A stretch of 64,000 nucleotides of DNA, taken from the NCBI GenBank assembly GCA_026413225.1, contig CM048552.1:29087501-29151500 (forward strand), given 5' to 3'. The stretch is from Otis tarda. Lineage: Eukaryota > Chordata > Aves > Otidiformes > Otididae. Under the pieces are notes generated by a model. That model was not told where the DNA came from, ran no database searches, and saw only the letters and a program-made list of their open reading frames with translations. The position numbers were made by a program, and so were the translations under genes. How positions within the stretch are numbered: the first letter of the stretch is position 1; every line of letters begins with the position of its first letter. Shown here piece after piece: positions 1 to 13,679 of this stretch.

Positions 1-3000
1 AATTTAAAATTTACCAGACACCTCACCACTGAGAAATATGCCAGTTTAAATATTTGACTTGAGTTGCTCATCTTTTGTTTAATGACCAACTTTTTATATG
101 GATATAAAACAGTGTTTAAAACGTAGTTTTGTTCCCTCTTTCTGAATAGACTTCCACTATTACTTTTTACCAACTAGTTTCATTGAAAGGTTTCCAGCGT
201 TACAGGTAATGTAAAGTCCATTAGGTCAGGCTCTTCATAGCATGACATGCAGTAAATTACAAGTGCTTCAAGCAGCTCAGTGAATTACAGTTCATCACTT
301 TGAAAGGTTCCCACTACAAGACTACAGATATCAGATCTGGCAGTTAGGATCCAATTAACACTTTGGTCAGAATAATCAGATTGCATGTGTAAGACTTGTA
401 TAATTCGTTTATTGCTTCCATGCATCTTCTGTCTGTAGGTAAATTTGTTGCTGTTATTTCAAAGCTTGGAATCAGTATTTCACTTGCCTTTAGGTTATAT
501 TTCAAGTTCTTTTGCAGTGCAGTGATGAACTCTCCCTGTTCCAGCAATTTAGATCACTTGTCCTGTAGATATTATTGCTTGAGAAATGGTTTATTTCTGG
601 TGGTTTTGTTTTGTATTCTTACCATGTCATTATATGTCTAGAAAAAAAATTGCTAGCAATTTTTACTAAGCACATTTTATTTAGTGTAACAGAGACAGTT
701 TTCTCCAGCGTGATCATTGTGAATCTCACAGAACACCCAGATACACTGTAAATGACATACGCATTGACATTTACATGTGTACTGTCATGCAAAACCATTT
801 CCTGCTACACTGGATATAATACTATAACTGAATGAAAAAACATTCTGATTTTGTGATATCATTTTTCAAGCCATGGTCAGTGTACATAAAGGTTCTTCAG
901 GATAAACCTCATCGGTGCAGAGTAATGGATTTCAAATTCTGTGTTCTTACCTAGTGCTTTAGGGCAAATTGCACTTTCAAGTCTTGCAGGCAGTGAGATT
1001 CCTTGCAAAGAACTCAACTTGCCCAAGGTCTCCCACCTTTTCCATGGGAAAGCAGTAACAAATACAAATACTGAAAGTTTGAAATGCAGAAATCTGCAAA
1101 CTAGATAAGCAAAAAGATCGAAGACTACTAGAAACCCTCTACATCGCACTTCCTTTCTCAAGACATGCTAGTTGTGTTCAAGATATTCTTTTTCCCCTCT
1201 GATAACCCTGCCCATACAAAAGTCAGGTATATAAAGGGTTACATTTGACTAATGTGTACAACAACGTATACTTAGGCTCTTCATTGAGACGTGCATTTCA
1301 AATACTAGAGGAACAAGAATTAAAACAGAAATTAAAACTTATTTTGCAGTTTGAAGTGTTTCAAGAACAAACATTATCTAAAGAGCTTTACGGATTTGAG
1401 ATGTGAGTAACAGGATATGAAGCTCTAGGGCAATGGTACAAATTTGCCCCAGGTCAATGACAGTCAGGAATTATTGCTGACTGAAACTATTTGATGGCCA
1501 ATAATACTCCAAGTTTCAGTGCAGTTTCTAATGAGCTAGAGTCCTCGTAAAAAATTACCATCATAATGAACTACAAGACCTACAGAAAGCTTGAGGACTG
1601 TATGGCCTACAGACTAAACTAGCTTTCTGAAAGTATTGTACAATTTGCGTATCAGAAAACCACATCCGTCTGCACTGTTTCCCTCTTACAAGACAATGCC
1701 AGCAAGTGTGCAGACTGCCTGCAGCCAGGCAAATCATAGCTTGTAACTTGAACAGTTTAAATTAGGAGGAGTGTCTATATACTATTTATACAGTTAAGAG
1801 AGAAAGAGAGAAGCTCCTTTAGATGGCAATTCAGACAGAATAAATTGAGCTCTGTTCTGAATTTTGAATTGTTCTGTGTGAGAGCTTCCTCTCCATGAAT
1901 CACATGAGGAACCTCCCTATGTAGGCATGTAAAAAGATTCAGTGATGAGAACACTTCATTTCCTTTCTGCTGCAGAACAAAACATTGGTGTACAGCTGAA
2001 CCTCACAGAAGTGAAGAAGCAGAGAACTACCCATGCGTAGCCATTCAGAGGCATCAAAATTATTATTAAAGTGGAAGTGTATGAGATACCCTGTATGCTT
2101 GCAAACCAAAACTGTATTACCTACAGACAATTCTTAGAATATACGTGAATAGGTATCAGTTAAAATGTTTTATTAATCTTATATAACTGTTTGAGAAAAA
2201 TCAGTATATTGTGCTAAATGATGGAATTTTTTTTTAACTTTTGCTGTGTTTCAATTCTCAATATACACAAAATAGCCTTAGAAAATTTCAGCAGAGCTGC
2301 TGACTTTGGCTGACTTAGGTTTCTATTGATTTTTTTTTTTAAATCAAGCCAACGATAGCACATTGTATTTTAAAGTGATTTAATTTGATACTCTAAATTT
2401 CCAACAAAATATACTCAAACCAGTTGAAATACTCCTTCCCCATAGGCCCAAATCAAACCGCATCCCAAGATACCTCAATTACCACCAGTTCAACTACCAC
2501 CACCTTAAATTTTTTTACATTTGCATTTTCGTTATTCTGTAAAATGCTCCACAGGCTGGAGCCTCTCATCTGTATTTCTTGGTCTTCAAGAAGTGGATAA
2601 TTGTTCTGACTCCTGTTTTAAAGGGAAGTAAGGACTAGCCAAGAGAAATATCTTTCCCAGCACAGCAGAACAACTCTTCGTTGTTACCTTTTTCCAGCTA
2701 AAAGTAGAAAAGTATCTTTTAAAAGTATTCTTGTAGATACAAAATGGAGGCAATTCCACTTTCCCAAAGACAACTCTTCAAACCATAAACACAAAAAGAG
2801 ACACAATCAGAAAATAAACCTAAATCTTGAATACTTGAAATCTTGACTTTGAATGTGTTCCTCTCTTTCATCAACTAGCCAGGAAATCGCAGGTGACCAA
2901 AGAATTTCAACGGGTGTCAAAAACAGGAGAATGAATCAGAGTCTTTTGTAATTATGGAGGCTGCGATTATTTGAACACGCATGATCAGAATCTATGTAGT

Positions 3001-3908
3001 ACAATTTTCAAAGCTAGACAATCCCCAAGCCAGAGTCCCATTTAAGTATCGATGTATAATCACCAGACTTTCAAATCTGTGTAGGGTGACGGTTTTTTGT
3101 GCACTGAGGCACTCCAGCACCTCAGTGTTCCTCAGAACAAGGACAGGCACAGTAACCTTTCTGACCTCTAGTTTGTTGCATGTACAGGAGCTGAATATTG
3201 ACAATCTGATTACATTCATACTGTGTGATACACTCTGGGCAGATTGTTCTCTTGTTTACATCCATGTGTACTAAAGGGCCACTGAAGTCAACAGTACAAT
3301 CTCAGTGGAAATTGAAATAAATAAAGTAAGAGTCAGGCTCAGTGTTACTGTTGCAGTTGCCCTTTAATAAGCGTTATATATATCATAAAGCTGCACGATG
3401 CAGAATGCAGCTTTCCCCGGAGGGCTGCTGAGATTTTACCTTTTCACTGGGCTTAAAAATGTGGAAAAGACAGCGCAATTTTCACTTGCATGATGCTTAG
3501 AACAACTAACTCATGGACAACAGGTGGAGCCAGGGCTTTTTCCAGCTGCTGTTTATGCCCATGTAAAGTCTGGTCACACTGGTATATGCCTAAATTTGCA
3601 CATTAGCTTGCTTATACGTTCTGTGGCTAACCAAGGGATCAATTAGATACTAAGAAAATATTTATGAAAAATGAATATTTAAAAATACATTTTTACTAGT
3701 CTTGAGATCTACCTTTTTTTCTTTTTTTTTTTTTTCATTCCTCAAGCAACAACATGCAACTGTCACCAATAGCAAACTAAAGATTACTTTGTATGGACCA
3801 AGTGGCAGACGACAATTTTTGTCTCCAGCTCACATAAACATACTCTACCCAGAAACGGTGGCCAGTGCATGGGTTATGGAGATACTCTTCCTTGTAACCC
3901 TTGCATGT
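1..3908 (-). other. FOXP2: Intronic DNA, FOXP2 intron 3 equivalent, distal part
   Basis: This is AT-rich intron with no exon or clear repeat. It holds a pyrimidine run T7-C-T14 at 3714-3735 shortly before the LTR. The small open frames overlap on both strands, lack codon structure and resemble no protein I know. Confidence 0.7.
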
Positions 3909-3913
3909 AAGAC
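3909..3913. repeat. Target site duplication, left copy (AAGAC)
   Basis: The five bases AAGAC directly precede the LTR's first TG and recur directly after its final CA at 4969-4973. A 5-bp duplication fits ERVL- or ERVK-like integrases, whereas ERV1-type elements usually give 4 bp. Confidence 0.8.
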
Positions 3914-4435
3914 TGCTGTTTTTGTGTAGCAAGGGGGGCTACAGTAGCAGCTTCTCCAAGAAGCTGCTAGAAGTTTCCCCTTTGTCCAGTGGACTCAGCC
4001 AGGCAGACCCACTGCTGGCCAGGGCCAAGTCAATTGGTGATGGAATGTTCAGTGATAACACCTCTGTGATAACATATTTAGGAAGGGGAAAATTATAAAA
4101 AAAAAAAAAAGAGAAGAAACAGAAGTGCAGGCAGAGAGAGGGAGGCGCGAGCCTTGTGGGCCTTACGGCCCTCACCCTCTGGCCTCCCACCGGGCAGCCA
4201 TCTGGGCCCGACTCAGCCCTGCCTGGCTGAGAGAGGTGAAGAGATGAGATGTGAAGAGAACCTGAGCGGCGTCTGCCTGAGCTGATTGTGAATAATTTCT
4301 TGTGAGAGAAACGGCTGCAGAAGCCAAGGTCGGTGAAGAAGAAAGGGGAGGAGTAATGCTGCTCCTGGCCAAGATTCCCCTGCAGCCCATGGTGCAGTCC
4401 ATGGTGAGGCCGGCTGCGCCCCTGCAGCCCATGGA

Positions 4436-4552
4436 GGACCCCACACTGGGGCAGGTGGATGCCTGAGGGACTGCACCTCGTGGAAAAGGACCCCACGCTG
4501 GAGCAGTTCATGAAGGACTGTAGCCTGTGGGAGGGACCTCACGCTGGAGCAG
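4436..4552 (+). repeat. Three 19-bp repeats inside the LTR
   Basis: Near-identical copies of GGACCCCACGCTGGAGCAG start at 4436, 4488 and 4534. The second matches this form exactly, the first differs at two positions and the third at one. Spacing is 52 and 46 bp. Related CTGCAGCCCATGG motifs lie at about 4380-4435. Such modular repeats are typical of this avian LTR family. Confidence 0.8.
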
Positions 4553-4779
4553 GGGAGGAATGCAGGGGAGGAGTTCTTCCCTGGAGGAGGAAGGAGTGGT
4601 GGAAAACAATGTGTGATGAACCAACTGCAACCCTCATTCCCTGTTCCCCCTTTGCGATTCGAGGGGGAAGGCGGTGAAGATAATTCTGAATGAAGTGAAG
4701 CCCAGGAAGAGGGGAGAGATGAGGGGAAGTGTTGGGTTTTTTTTTCCCTTTCTCATTATCCTGCTTTTGTTTTATTACT

Positions 4780-4785
4780 AATAAA
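4780..4785 (+). terminator. LTR polyadenylation signal AATAAA
   Basis: AATAAA lies within a T-rich to A-rich transition about 185 bp from the LTR end, in the part of the element where LTRs of this family carry their poly(A) signal. It sits antisense to FOXP2, so it should not affect FOXP2 transcripts. Confidence 0.6.
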
Positions 4786-4968
4786 TTGAAATAGATTTCT
4801 TCAAGTCAAGACTATTTTGCCCTTAATGGTAACTTGAATGATCTCTCTCTGTCCTTATCTCAAACCTCGAGCTTTTTCTTATATTGTCTCTCCCCGATTC
4901 CCTTGGAGGGTGGGGGGAGTGAGTGAGAGACGGCGTAGCTTGATCCCAAGCAGGGCTAAACTACGACA

Positions 4969-4973
4969 AAGAC
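4969..4973. repeat. Target site duplication, right copy (AAGAC)
   Basis: AAGAC follows the terminal CA of the LTR and exactly matches 3909-3913. Confidence 0.8.
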
Positions 4974-7900
4974 ATAAGAACCCCAGTTAAGGACAGTTTC
5001 AGATAGAAAGGTAACAGACCCAGATCACAATGATTTGGGTACCACTGCCACCTTGCGCAGGACCCACACAACATAGCCAAGATTTCCATTTCAAATCCTG
5101 CTCCCTCTCCTTTGAAACACGGCAGCCATAGCAAAGGCACATTCTGCAGCTGCAGAAGACTGAAAATAGAGTGTTCAAGCATATCAGTAGCATCCCTTAT
5201 GGATGTTATTGAGATAGAGATAAAAGAACCATTTTTTTTTAATCTCAGCCAAAGTAGCCTTCAATAGGAAAGTTTCCTCTTCACCCTGCCAATGCTGACC
5301 AGTATTCTATAGCTTTACTTACATTCATTAGGAATGCATGGGTATGAACTGGTGTTACTTGGTCCTACTTCTGGATAAAATGGATGGCCCTCAGTCGAAT
5401 TTAAGTAATAAAGACCATCATTTGGCCCATGGAGCAGCTGACATGTGGACACTTCTCAGGCTTTCAAGAAGGAGTGTTGAGATTAGTCCAAACCACCTAT
5501 TTTTCTGTCTGGTGGTTGAATTAAATCCCTTATCTATCCACTTTTAGACTCTTTTGTACAGTTCATGATAAAAGGAGACCATACCACCAATCATGAATTG
5601 CAGGTCTGATGCCTAACCATCATCCTCTTGTATACTGTGAGACAATGAATGGGGCTGGCTGTGTGACGATGCAGTCACACACTCATTCCTGACCATTACC
5701 ATTAGCGTTGCCCATTCCCGCTTTGGCAACAGCCACGGATTAAAACAGTGCAAGAAAACAGTGACCAACACTGTCAAGGAGGCCAGAACTAGGGCAACAA
5801 AACACTTGTCAGGCCAGGCAACTTCTGCGTACTTGCTTGCGTAAATTTGAACTTTCTATACAAATTTTGAAAGAGCCTTTAGTGAGTTAAAAATTTGAAA
5901 AACAGTGCTGTAGAGTACAGAATAATTTGTCAGCACTTTTATTGTTTATATGTCTTTGGGGTATGTAATGGAAAGGTGGGGTTTCTTGGACATGAGGAAA
6001 ATGGATTAATGGATCTTTAGTGAATTAATACATGGGCTTCACACTTCTTTTGTAAGAAACAGTTCCAGTTAAAAAGCATGTACAGGATTTTTAAAAAGGA
6101 AAATAAATGATCCAATGTACAACATTTAGTGTAGAGTCTGGGTTTTTTTTGTGGGTTTTTTTTTTTTAATTACATGGATGTATTTTACAAAAATGCTCTC
6201 AAAAAGTTCAGAGAAAATATGGAAAGTATATTCCCATACGAACATGAGCTACAGGGACAGCCAAATGGAGGACTAAGACAATCTTTAGTTTTTATTTGGT
6301 AAACAGTAGCCATAGAACAGTCCAGATTCTACCAACACAGTTAAAAATGTTAAAGCCACAATGTCCTGACTATTTTCTCAAACCGGTAACATATGTTTTA
6401 AAATATTAATTCCCACTAAGGGAGGGAGCACACCTAAAACCTCTTGGCAAGGCCTCACGCAGACTACTCTAACCAGGATCAGGAAGGCATAAAAGTATCC
6501 GGAAGCCACTCTAGTATTACTTCCTCGGGCTGAAATTTCTCAAAATTTGCAAGAACCTCAGATCTGATGTCTGTATAGATACCAAGTATGAAGATATACA
6601 TAATCATCTCCTATTCACTTTCTTGTTCATCTCTTGCAAAAATATCTGCCTGGCATAGACATCGGCATTTACAAATGCACATGCACCTAACTTCTGCTTC
6701 TTTTGTTCTAGCCAACTAGAGCCCACTGCAGCATTTAATGGTTTTGTGACGTGTAAATATAGTTCCACAATATATGTCAAGAAGAGCTCTGAAAGCTGTC
6801 CATGGCTTCAGCAGCTGGTATCCTTTGAAAATTTCTGCTAGCCTGGTGACTCCCACCAGTCTTGTAGCCAGTCTGCGCTCCCGCTCTCATCGTACAGCTC
6901 AAAGCAGCAGTTTCTTCAACATGCTGCTCCTTTCCCCAAACACACTTCCATCAGCAGTCTTGGGAGACTGCCAACACACAGTATATATTTAAGTAGCTCC
7001 ATTTACTGAAATGTCATCTCCTTCATTAGACACAGGTGACTGTCTCTGTCCTTTCACTGTCTTTCTATGTCACCTGCCAATAATTTTTTTTTTTTTTTTT
7101 TGTTCAAGACTACGGAAATACTGTATTCTGTTTTCTCAATCTCTGTTTTTAGTTTAAACAAATGCTGAGGCTTATATCAAGATATGAAGCATTACCTAGA
7201 GAGGAGGCAAACTGGCCATGGCAAGGGAACAGCTTTTCCAAACTACAAAAATTATAGACAATAAGCCTGAGTTTGTTTATATTGAAAATTACGGCAGAAC
7301 AATCTACCTCCAACAGGAGCCAAATTTAGTACTGGTAGGGTATATGATATTTATGAATTAACTTATTGGAATACACGATTTGGTACAGGCACATACAATG
7401 AAATGACTGAAGGAACAATAAAAAGAGATCTTTAGTGATACACTTGTTTAGAAACAAGTTCCAAGTACAGATTTTTCTGACCACAAAAAATGGGACTAAA
7501 AAGACACAAATTCTGTAAAAGATTTACAAAAGCACAGCTAGGAAACATACATAATTTTAAAAAAGTTTAGCATGTCCAATGTAAAAAATATTAAAATTAC
7601 TTTCTTTTATCATTTTAATAACAATGCCTGATTTGTCAAAATAACAGTAAAAACTCTATAAATATGTGTTAAGGGATTATTTCAATAGCATGAAAAACTC
7701 TAGTGAAGAAATGGCACAGAATATAGAACTGTCATCACGCATTTGCATATAGAAGGCTGTTTAAAACCGACAGGCACATAAACAGAAAATACATGCTATA
7801 AAATTAGTCATTTTTAAGCGTGGATCTTTAAATAAAGCTGGCAGACCACCTTCATTTTAGCTAACTCATTCTCAAGAGGAATCACAAAAACGGTGCAGCA

Positions 7901-8479
7901 TATTTTCTTCAGTCTTGTATACAGATAATAGTTTGATTATCACAATGTTTGAACATAGCTTCATTTACTTATCTTAAAATATTGTTGATGTTTCTTGAAT
8001 AACGTATTTTTGTTAAGGACGTCACTACACATTTATAAAATAAAAGTAGTATTTATCTTTTCAAAAGACCATCAGAACTGTTATTTATTAGATATCGGAG
8101 GCTGCTTGTCAGAAAAAAAAAAAACATACATAGCATTGCCAGGGATACCAAACAGAATGCATATTTTTAAAGTTCTTATGATGCAATGTTTGTAGGGAAA
8201 TGAAGAGTTTTAATAGGCCTACCAGGACACAAAACACGTTTTGGAGTCACAAGTCCTTTCAGTCAGAAATAGAAGCAGCATATCAAGCCAAGCACCAAAT
8301 AAAACAATATTCTAAGTTTAAATTAATGCAAACCATACAAAATGTATATTGCTAAAAAAAAAAAAAGCAGTTCTGACAAGCAGATAGGAAAAAAAGAAAA
8401 TATTTTGACACTTCTTAAACTGAAAATGTTGACTTCTTCAAAAAGACACAAAAGTGGGTTTTAATGCATTTCGTCTAAA

Positions 8480-8840
8480 TGCTGCGATGGCCAGGGTCAT
8501 GTCCCACATCCTCTTCCCCCAGTGAAGGAGGAGAACATGGACAAGGGCTGAAATCACAGTGGTGACCTGCATTCAAGAGCCTGACTTGTCAGCAGTGCCC
8601 GTTAACTTGTAGGCTTCAGAAACTCAGTCTTTTTTCTCAACTCTTCTGCTCCAGGTCAATACCAGCACCCTATCCCCTGGGCTAGCGAGTGCCAACTGCT
8701 CCCTCAGCTCCCGGTGCAGGCTGATAGCTGGCTCTTCTCCCTGCTCCCAGCCTGACAGGGGGGAATTCAAGCCCCTTATGCCCTATACCGCAGAGAGCAA
8801 CCAGAGCCCTAAGATGAAGAAGGAGGTGGAAATACCTTCT
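8480..8840. other. GC-richer unclassified intronic block
   Basis: The block stands out from its AT-rich surroundings in base composition, with C-rich runs and few A/T homopolymers. I recognise no repeat family, open frame or splice pattern. It may be a decayed old repeat or a regulatory element. Confidence 0.35.
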
Positions 8841-11800
8841 CTGTTAGTTTTGAAAGTAACAAGCTTTTAAGTTCTTATTTTTTAAATCTCTTGGTCAAAA
8901 TTTCTTTTCATAAAAGTGACTAGCATTTAATAAACCAGTACTTTCCGGGGCTCTCCAAGCACTCTTCCACAGAAAATGATAGATTCATAAGAATTTGTTT
9001 TGATTTGGCTCTCTAGACACAAAATCAATTAGTCGCAAAGCTTTGATCCTATGAAAATTCAGTTTTACTCACATCATAGTGTGAATTTGAAATAAGCACA
9101 GAATCTTCTGCAAGACTTGAGCCAGACTTCTGTTAACAAGTATTTTCTGTACAAACTTCTATTTGCCTCTCACTTTTATTTCGTTTTAGAAACAACCCAG
9201 AGATTATCTTAATAGAATTTAGATACTTATTCTAAGAGTAATAGCTATATATTCTTTGACATACTATTTAGATTACTCATAAAAAAACCCTCACAAACTA
9301 ATGTTCACTAAATATACACATAGGCATAATTGCTGTAACCACTGATTAGCAATCTAATTTGAACTCATTTAATTAAAAGAAATATGCTAAAATAAATTAT
9401 TACTTGTTAAAAAATTATTATGCAAATCATAGAACAAAAAGAAGACACCTTGGCAAGTGAGCTACCCCATCTCTTTCTTCAAAAGCAGAATAAACTGTTT
9501 TGTGTCTGACAGACATTTATCCAAAATGTTTTTACAAACTTCAAGCACGGGAGATTCCACAGCACCTCCAGCAGCCTACTTCAGCACTTTCTTACTTTGC
9601 TTATTTTCCAAAAGCTGTTGGACATTTAACACAAATTTGCAACAATTAAAGCCAATATTATTTGCAGACATGTACTTACAAGTATAAAAATCTGTACATG
9701 TTTTGCAAGGATATAATTAATGATGAAAAAAATAATGCCATTTACTGACAAAATGAGTATTCTGTAATGGAATGGTAAAAACAAATGCTTTTCACTACTA
9801 ATCTCTTATGGAATTTTTGCTATATTAATTAAAAATTCATCAGCTATCTGTACACTTTACTGTATCTTACATATATAAGAAAACTCACATTCGCACCTAA
9901 ATACCTGACCCAACTCTGAAATCAGTCTTGATCTGAACTTGGCATTGGCTCTGACCCCAAGTTTGAGTGTAATAACAACTGCCCCTAGAACTGACCTAGG
10001 GAATGAAGGTTCTTGCAAGACCTGGGCTTACTGAAGTCCAGAAGTATTAATTTAAATACTGAATGACCTAGAATATTATCCTTTTGACAAAAGACAGTAT
10101 TACAGTTCACGTATATACAGTGTTTACAGTACTCCTAAGAAAAAGATCATGTACCAGCTTCTACGTATTACCAGAGCTTCCGCAGCTCTTCAAAGCTGTA
10201 AGAAGACACTGAGACCTGCCTTTAAATTAAAACTAATAACTGAAGAATTATTTTCCATCTGGAAGTGCAAGCAAGTTCAAAGCTACAGTGTTTCATAAAC
10301 CAAGACTAAAAATACAGCTAAGGTTTGCAGGTGCTACAGCAATGTTTCCCTCTTGCCTAAATATGCAGAAAAACAATCCAGTTCTGAAACAGAAAAAAAA
10401 ATGAGCAATAATCAACAGTGTAAAAAGGAATTTCTTTGATTCATAAGCAATTCTGAAGGGTTGAAAATTTTGCTTAGAAGTAATCTAGGTTTCTTCTTCT
10501 TTAAAATCAAATTTTTACAATATATATTTATAAAAATGTTAGTGAAGGAAATTCCAAAATGAAAGTATTGCTTTGAGGTGAACCTGACTCTGACATGCAC
10601 CTTTGACAGACTAACATTAAGAATGTTGTTTTGAAAATGTAGGAATGTTTCAGCTTCTTCAAAACCTTTTTGATACATAATTATTATAACAAGTTTCAGA
10701 GTGTTTTAGTACTCAAAAATCGTAATTAAAAATGATGTAAATGGACTACTTAATGAAGCTCTAATTAAATATTCAATGTTGGATCAATTGTATTGCTGGT
10801 GCTAAAACAGTTCACATTTTTCACTACATTTTTTATTCTTTCCAGTGGAATAGTTCTTAATCCCAACCATGGCAAACCTTACAGAGGCCAAAAAATATCA
10901 TTGTACCAAACTGGTAAAGAAAACTCAGCTTATTTCATTTGAAGAGTTTTCTAAATTATCAGCATTCAGGCTCAGTTACAAGTCACAACAAGAGCTAGAA
11001 AAAAAAGTTTACGAAGAAGGAGAGATCTGAATGGTCAACTCAATGAAAATAAGCAGCTAAGAACTATTACTAAGTTGTTAATGATGGGTATCTTTATTTT
11101 CTCTATAAACATTATGAACACTACACAAATATCTAACAGTGGTAGCAAACACAAGGAAATTGGAGAAGGATTTACAAACAGAAGGAGAACGCAGACAGGA
11201 CACCCAAGTAATAGAGAAGGAGGACATGCTGTCGGCATCTTCTTGTTTATAGTTGCTGAAGAGGTTTAAGCTGACTACTTAGCTTTTCTTGGGGGAGGAG
11301 CAAAGATTTAGGGGCTGCCTAAAAAGGTAAATATATATGCATCTATCTGTCTCTCTATCTGTTTCTAGACAGCAGCGATGAGCCAGTCATTATTAGGAGT
11401 TTCTGAACGGCAAAGTCATTAAAGTGGCTACAGCTACACTCTTGTTAAGTTTTGCTAAATGTAAGGCATCCTGAAGTAATTTTTTAAATGAATGATTTTT
11501 GAACAAAATCAAAGCACATCCTCTGATTTAAGATGGAAAGTCATTTAGAAATGAACAATTAGAATCTCTCAGTGACTTTGTAGGTGATGGCACAATGTGT
11601 GGGTTTTGGAAATGAACCCAGTGGGAAATCTGGGTGCACAGGTCTTTGAAAAAAAATCTCCACAATCCTCAACTCACTCCAACCATCAAAACTTCACTGT
11701 GCATGGAACATTAAAAGGACGGAGATTTCAGGCTGAACAGAATTTAGATTTGCAGTACTACATAATATGGGATGGACTTTAGTTCTTTTTAAATGTCTAA

Positions 11801-12983
11801 CATTACTCTGTCTTTTATATGTTGAGGAGGTAAAGACAATTATGAAGAACCAGAAGAATAACCTAACTAGATATTTATGACTGCAACACCATCAGTATCT
11901 TCATTATTTCAGGATCTCGACAAAATCCTCAGAGGTAGTTTACACTTTTCACTAAGGCGTGCAAATGCCTCTTGCACTAGGTAGACTTCTGGAAACATGA
12001 TACCATGACATAAAAAAGAAAACGAAATTCCTAGAAGTTTGTATCATGTACAAAAGTAGGGAATGTTATATCTATTTGCCCAAATGGATTAGCAGACTGG
12101 ATTTGTGAGCATCTAGCTTTTGAGCATCTTAGAACATTTTATAGCATTTCATATTGTAAAAGCTCTGAGCATGCTCCACCACACTTTCTATAACATATTT
12201 TCACAAATTGCTTTCTCCTGTGTTTCAAAGTCCTTGTTTAATATACTGAAGTGTTAAATAATGGGATATATATAATCCCTGATATTGCACTTAGATTTAT
12301 ATATGTATTTATATATGCATATTTTACACATTACACGTAAAATGTTAAATATGCTACATATTCTAGTAAAAAAAAACCCAAAGGTTAACATATATAAACA
12401 CACCCTCTTAATTTTTGTCTGTCTGTTCAAAGACTACTGGAAGAGCTACATAAATAATAAAAACAGGAAATAAAACACACTTTAACAATCCATTATCAAG
12501 GGAATATTGTTTTAACAAGATGTATGGAATCACATTATCATTCTATTAATTCAATAATCTTGATGTTGTTACAAGACTGAGACAGTTATCAAAGCAGGGG
12601 ATCATTCTTGTACGGAAGGATCACACCACTTAATGGGACAGAGATGTCACATAAACTACAGTGTCAAAAAGATAACAAATATAGAACTGAGCTTGTAGTG
12701 GCAATGAATTTATGTTGGCATACATGGCTCCAACAAAATAACTGGTATTTGATAACCATATACATACGGCTGGTTTTGAAACTGCTGTCATTATAGTGCT
12801 GATTTAATGAAATTGATCTTTTATTTTATATTCACATGCACTCAAATCCTATACATGCTTCCTGTTGACAGTGGTTTCAAAGGTCTTTCATTAAGTTAGC
12901 CCTGCAATGACAAATGTAAGAACACCTTCTCTTTTTCTGAAATTAAATGAATATTTATGGTAATTGCTATAAAACGACTTTAC

Positions 12984-13007
12984 CCTTGAGGACATTGGTC
13001 CTCAAGG
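12984..13007. repeat. Perfect inverted repeat (10-bp stem, 4-nt loop)
   Basis: CCTTGAGGAC, loop ATTG, then GTCCTCAAGG. The arms are perfectly complementary. No terminator or RNA gene role is evident in this intronic setting. Confidence 0.8.
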
Positions 13008-13679
13008 TTTGCATGGGTTTTCAACTAAACCTGTTTCCTCAGAGAAATTTTAGGAATTACTTTTCATGACTCTGTACATTCCTGCTTAGTCATCGGTAGC
13101 CAACCTAACATTTCTTACACCTTTTTTTTCACTCATATAGTTTTAGTTAAAAAGAATAGACTCTAGGCGTGCAATTTCTTTTACTACTTGATTTCTCTGT
13201 ATAGGGGTAGCAATGCCCACCCTCCCACCTACATGGCATACCAAAGTTTAAGACATACAGAAATTCAAGATAATAACAAACCGCTTTCAATGCACGTTCT
13301 TCTGCTCTCACAGCTTCTAGACCTTGCTATATATGATATGGTTTCACATTCATTATGGAGCTATTAACCATATATAACCATATGTTTGCAAGAAGATCTG
13401 AATTCTAATGACTTTTTAAGCTGACTATAGGTCTGCAGGTAAAATACCAGTACTGCCTCTTATCTACCTTTGAATGACATTTGTAAGACAGATGGGTGGA
13501 GGCTGTTTCACTTCTGCTATTTTTAGCCTTAACTACTGTATATATGCTGTCTTTTATTTCATCAGTTCATGATACATCCTATGAAATCACATGAAGAAAA
13601 CAGGCGACATCTGAACAACCATATGGTTAGATACCTGAGGTGATAAAAAAGGTACTGCTGTAGCTACAGTGCTACTATG

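Larger units (their letters stand above)
3914..4968 (+). mobile_element. Solo LTR of an avian endogenous retrovirus (ERVL/ERVK-like)
   Basis: This 1,055 bp element begins TGCTG and ends ACTACGACA, the TG...CA termini of a retroviral LTR. It is bounded by a perfect 5-bp target duplication. It is GC-richer than the surrounding intron. It contains an A14 run (4097-4110), a polyadenylation signal AATAAA at 4780-4785, and the 3' portion (about 4780-4968) that I recognise from LTRs common in bird genomes. No internal gag, pol or env sequence is present, so it is a solo LTR left by recombination between two LTRs. Its orientation is antisense to FOXP2. Open frames inside it, including one of 190 codons on the minus strand (3939-4511), lie across non-coding LTR sequence and are not credible genes. 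The superfamily (ERVL versus ERVK) is uncertain. Confidence 0.88.
4974..13679 (-). other. FOXP2: Intronic DNA between the solo LTR and the plus-strand CR1
   Basis: AT-rich intron without exons. Notable contents are a T18 run at 7084-7101, an A12 run at 8113-8124, a GC-richer block at about 8480-8840, an AT-rich TATATA-type stretch at 12296-12322 and a perfect 10-bp-stem inverted repeat at 12984-13007. I found no protein resemblance in the short open frames. Confidence 0.7.

Noticed and set aside
3274..3340. Possible fragment of an old amniote repeat (CACTGAAGTCAA near a GTCAGGCTC motif)
   Set aside because: The match is too short and diverged to support from sequence alone.
3939..4511. 190-codon open frame on the minus strand
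   Set aside because: It lies across non-coding solo LTR sequence and resembles no retroviral or host protein.
3909..4973. Full-length endogenous retrovirus
   Set aside because: Only one LTR is present between the target duplications and there is no internal coding region.
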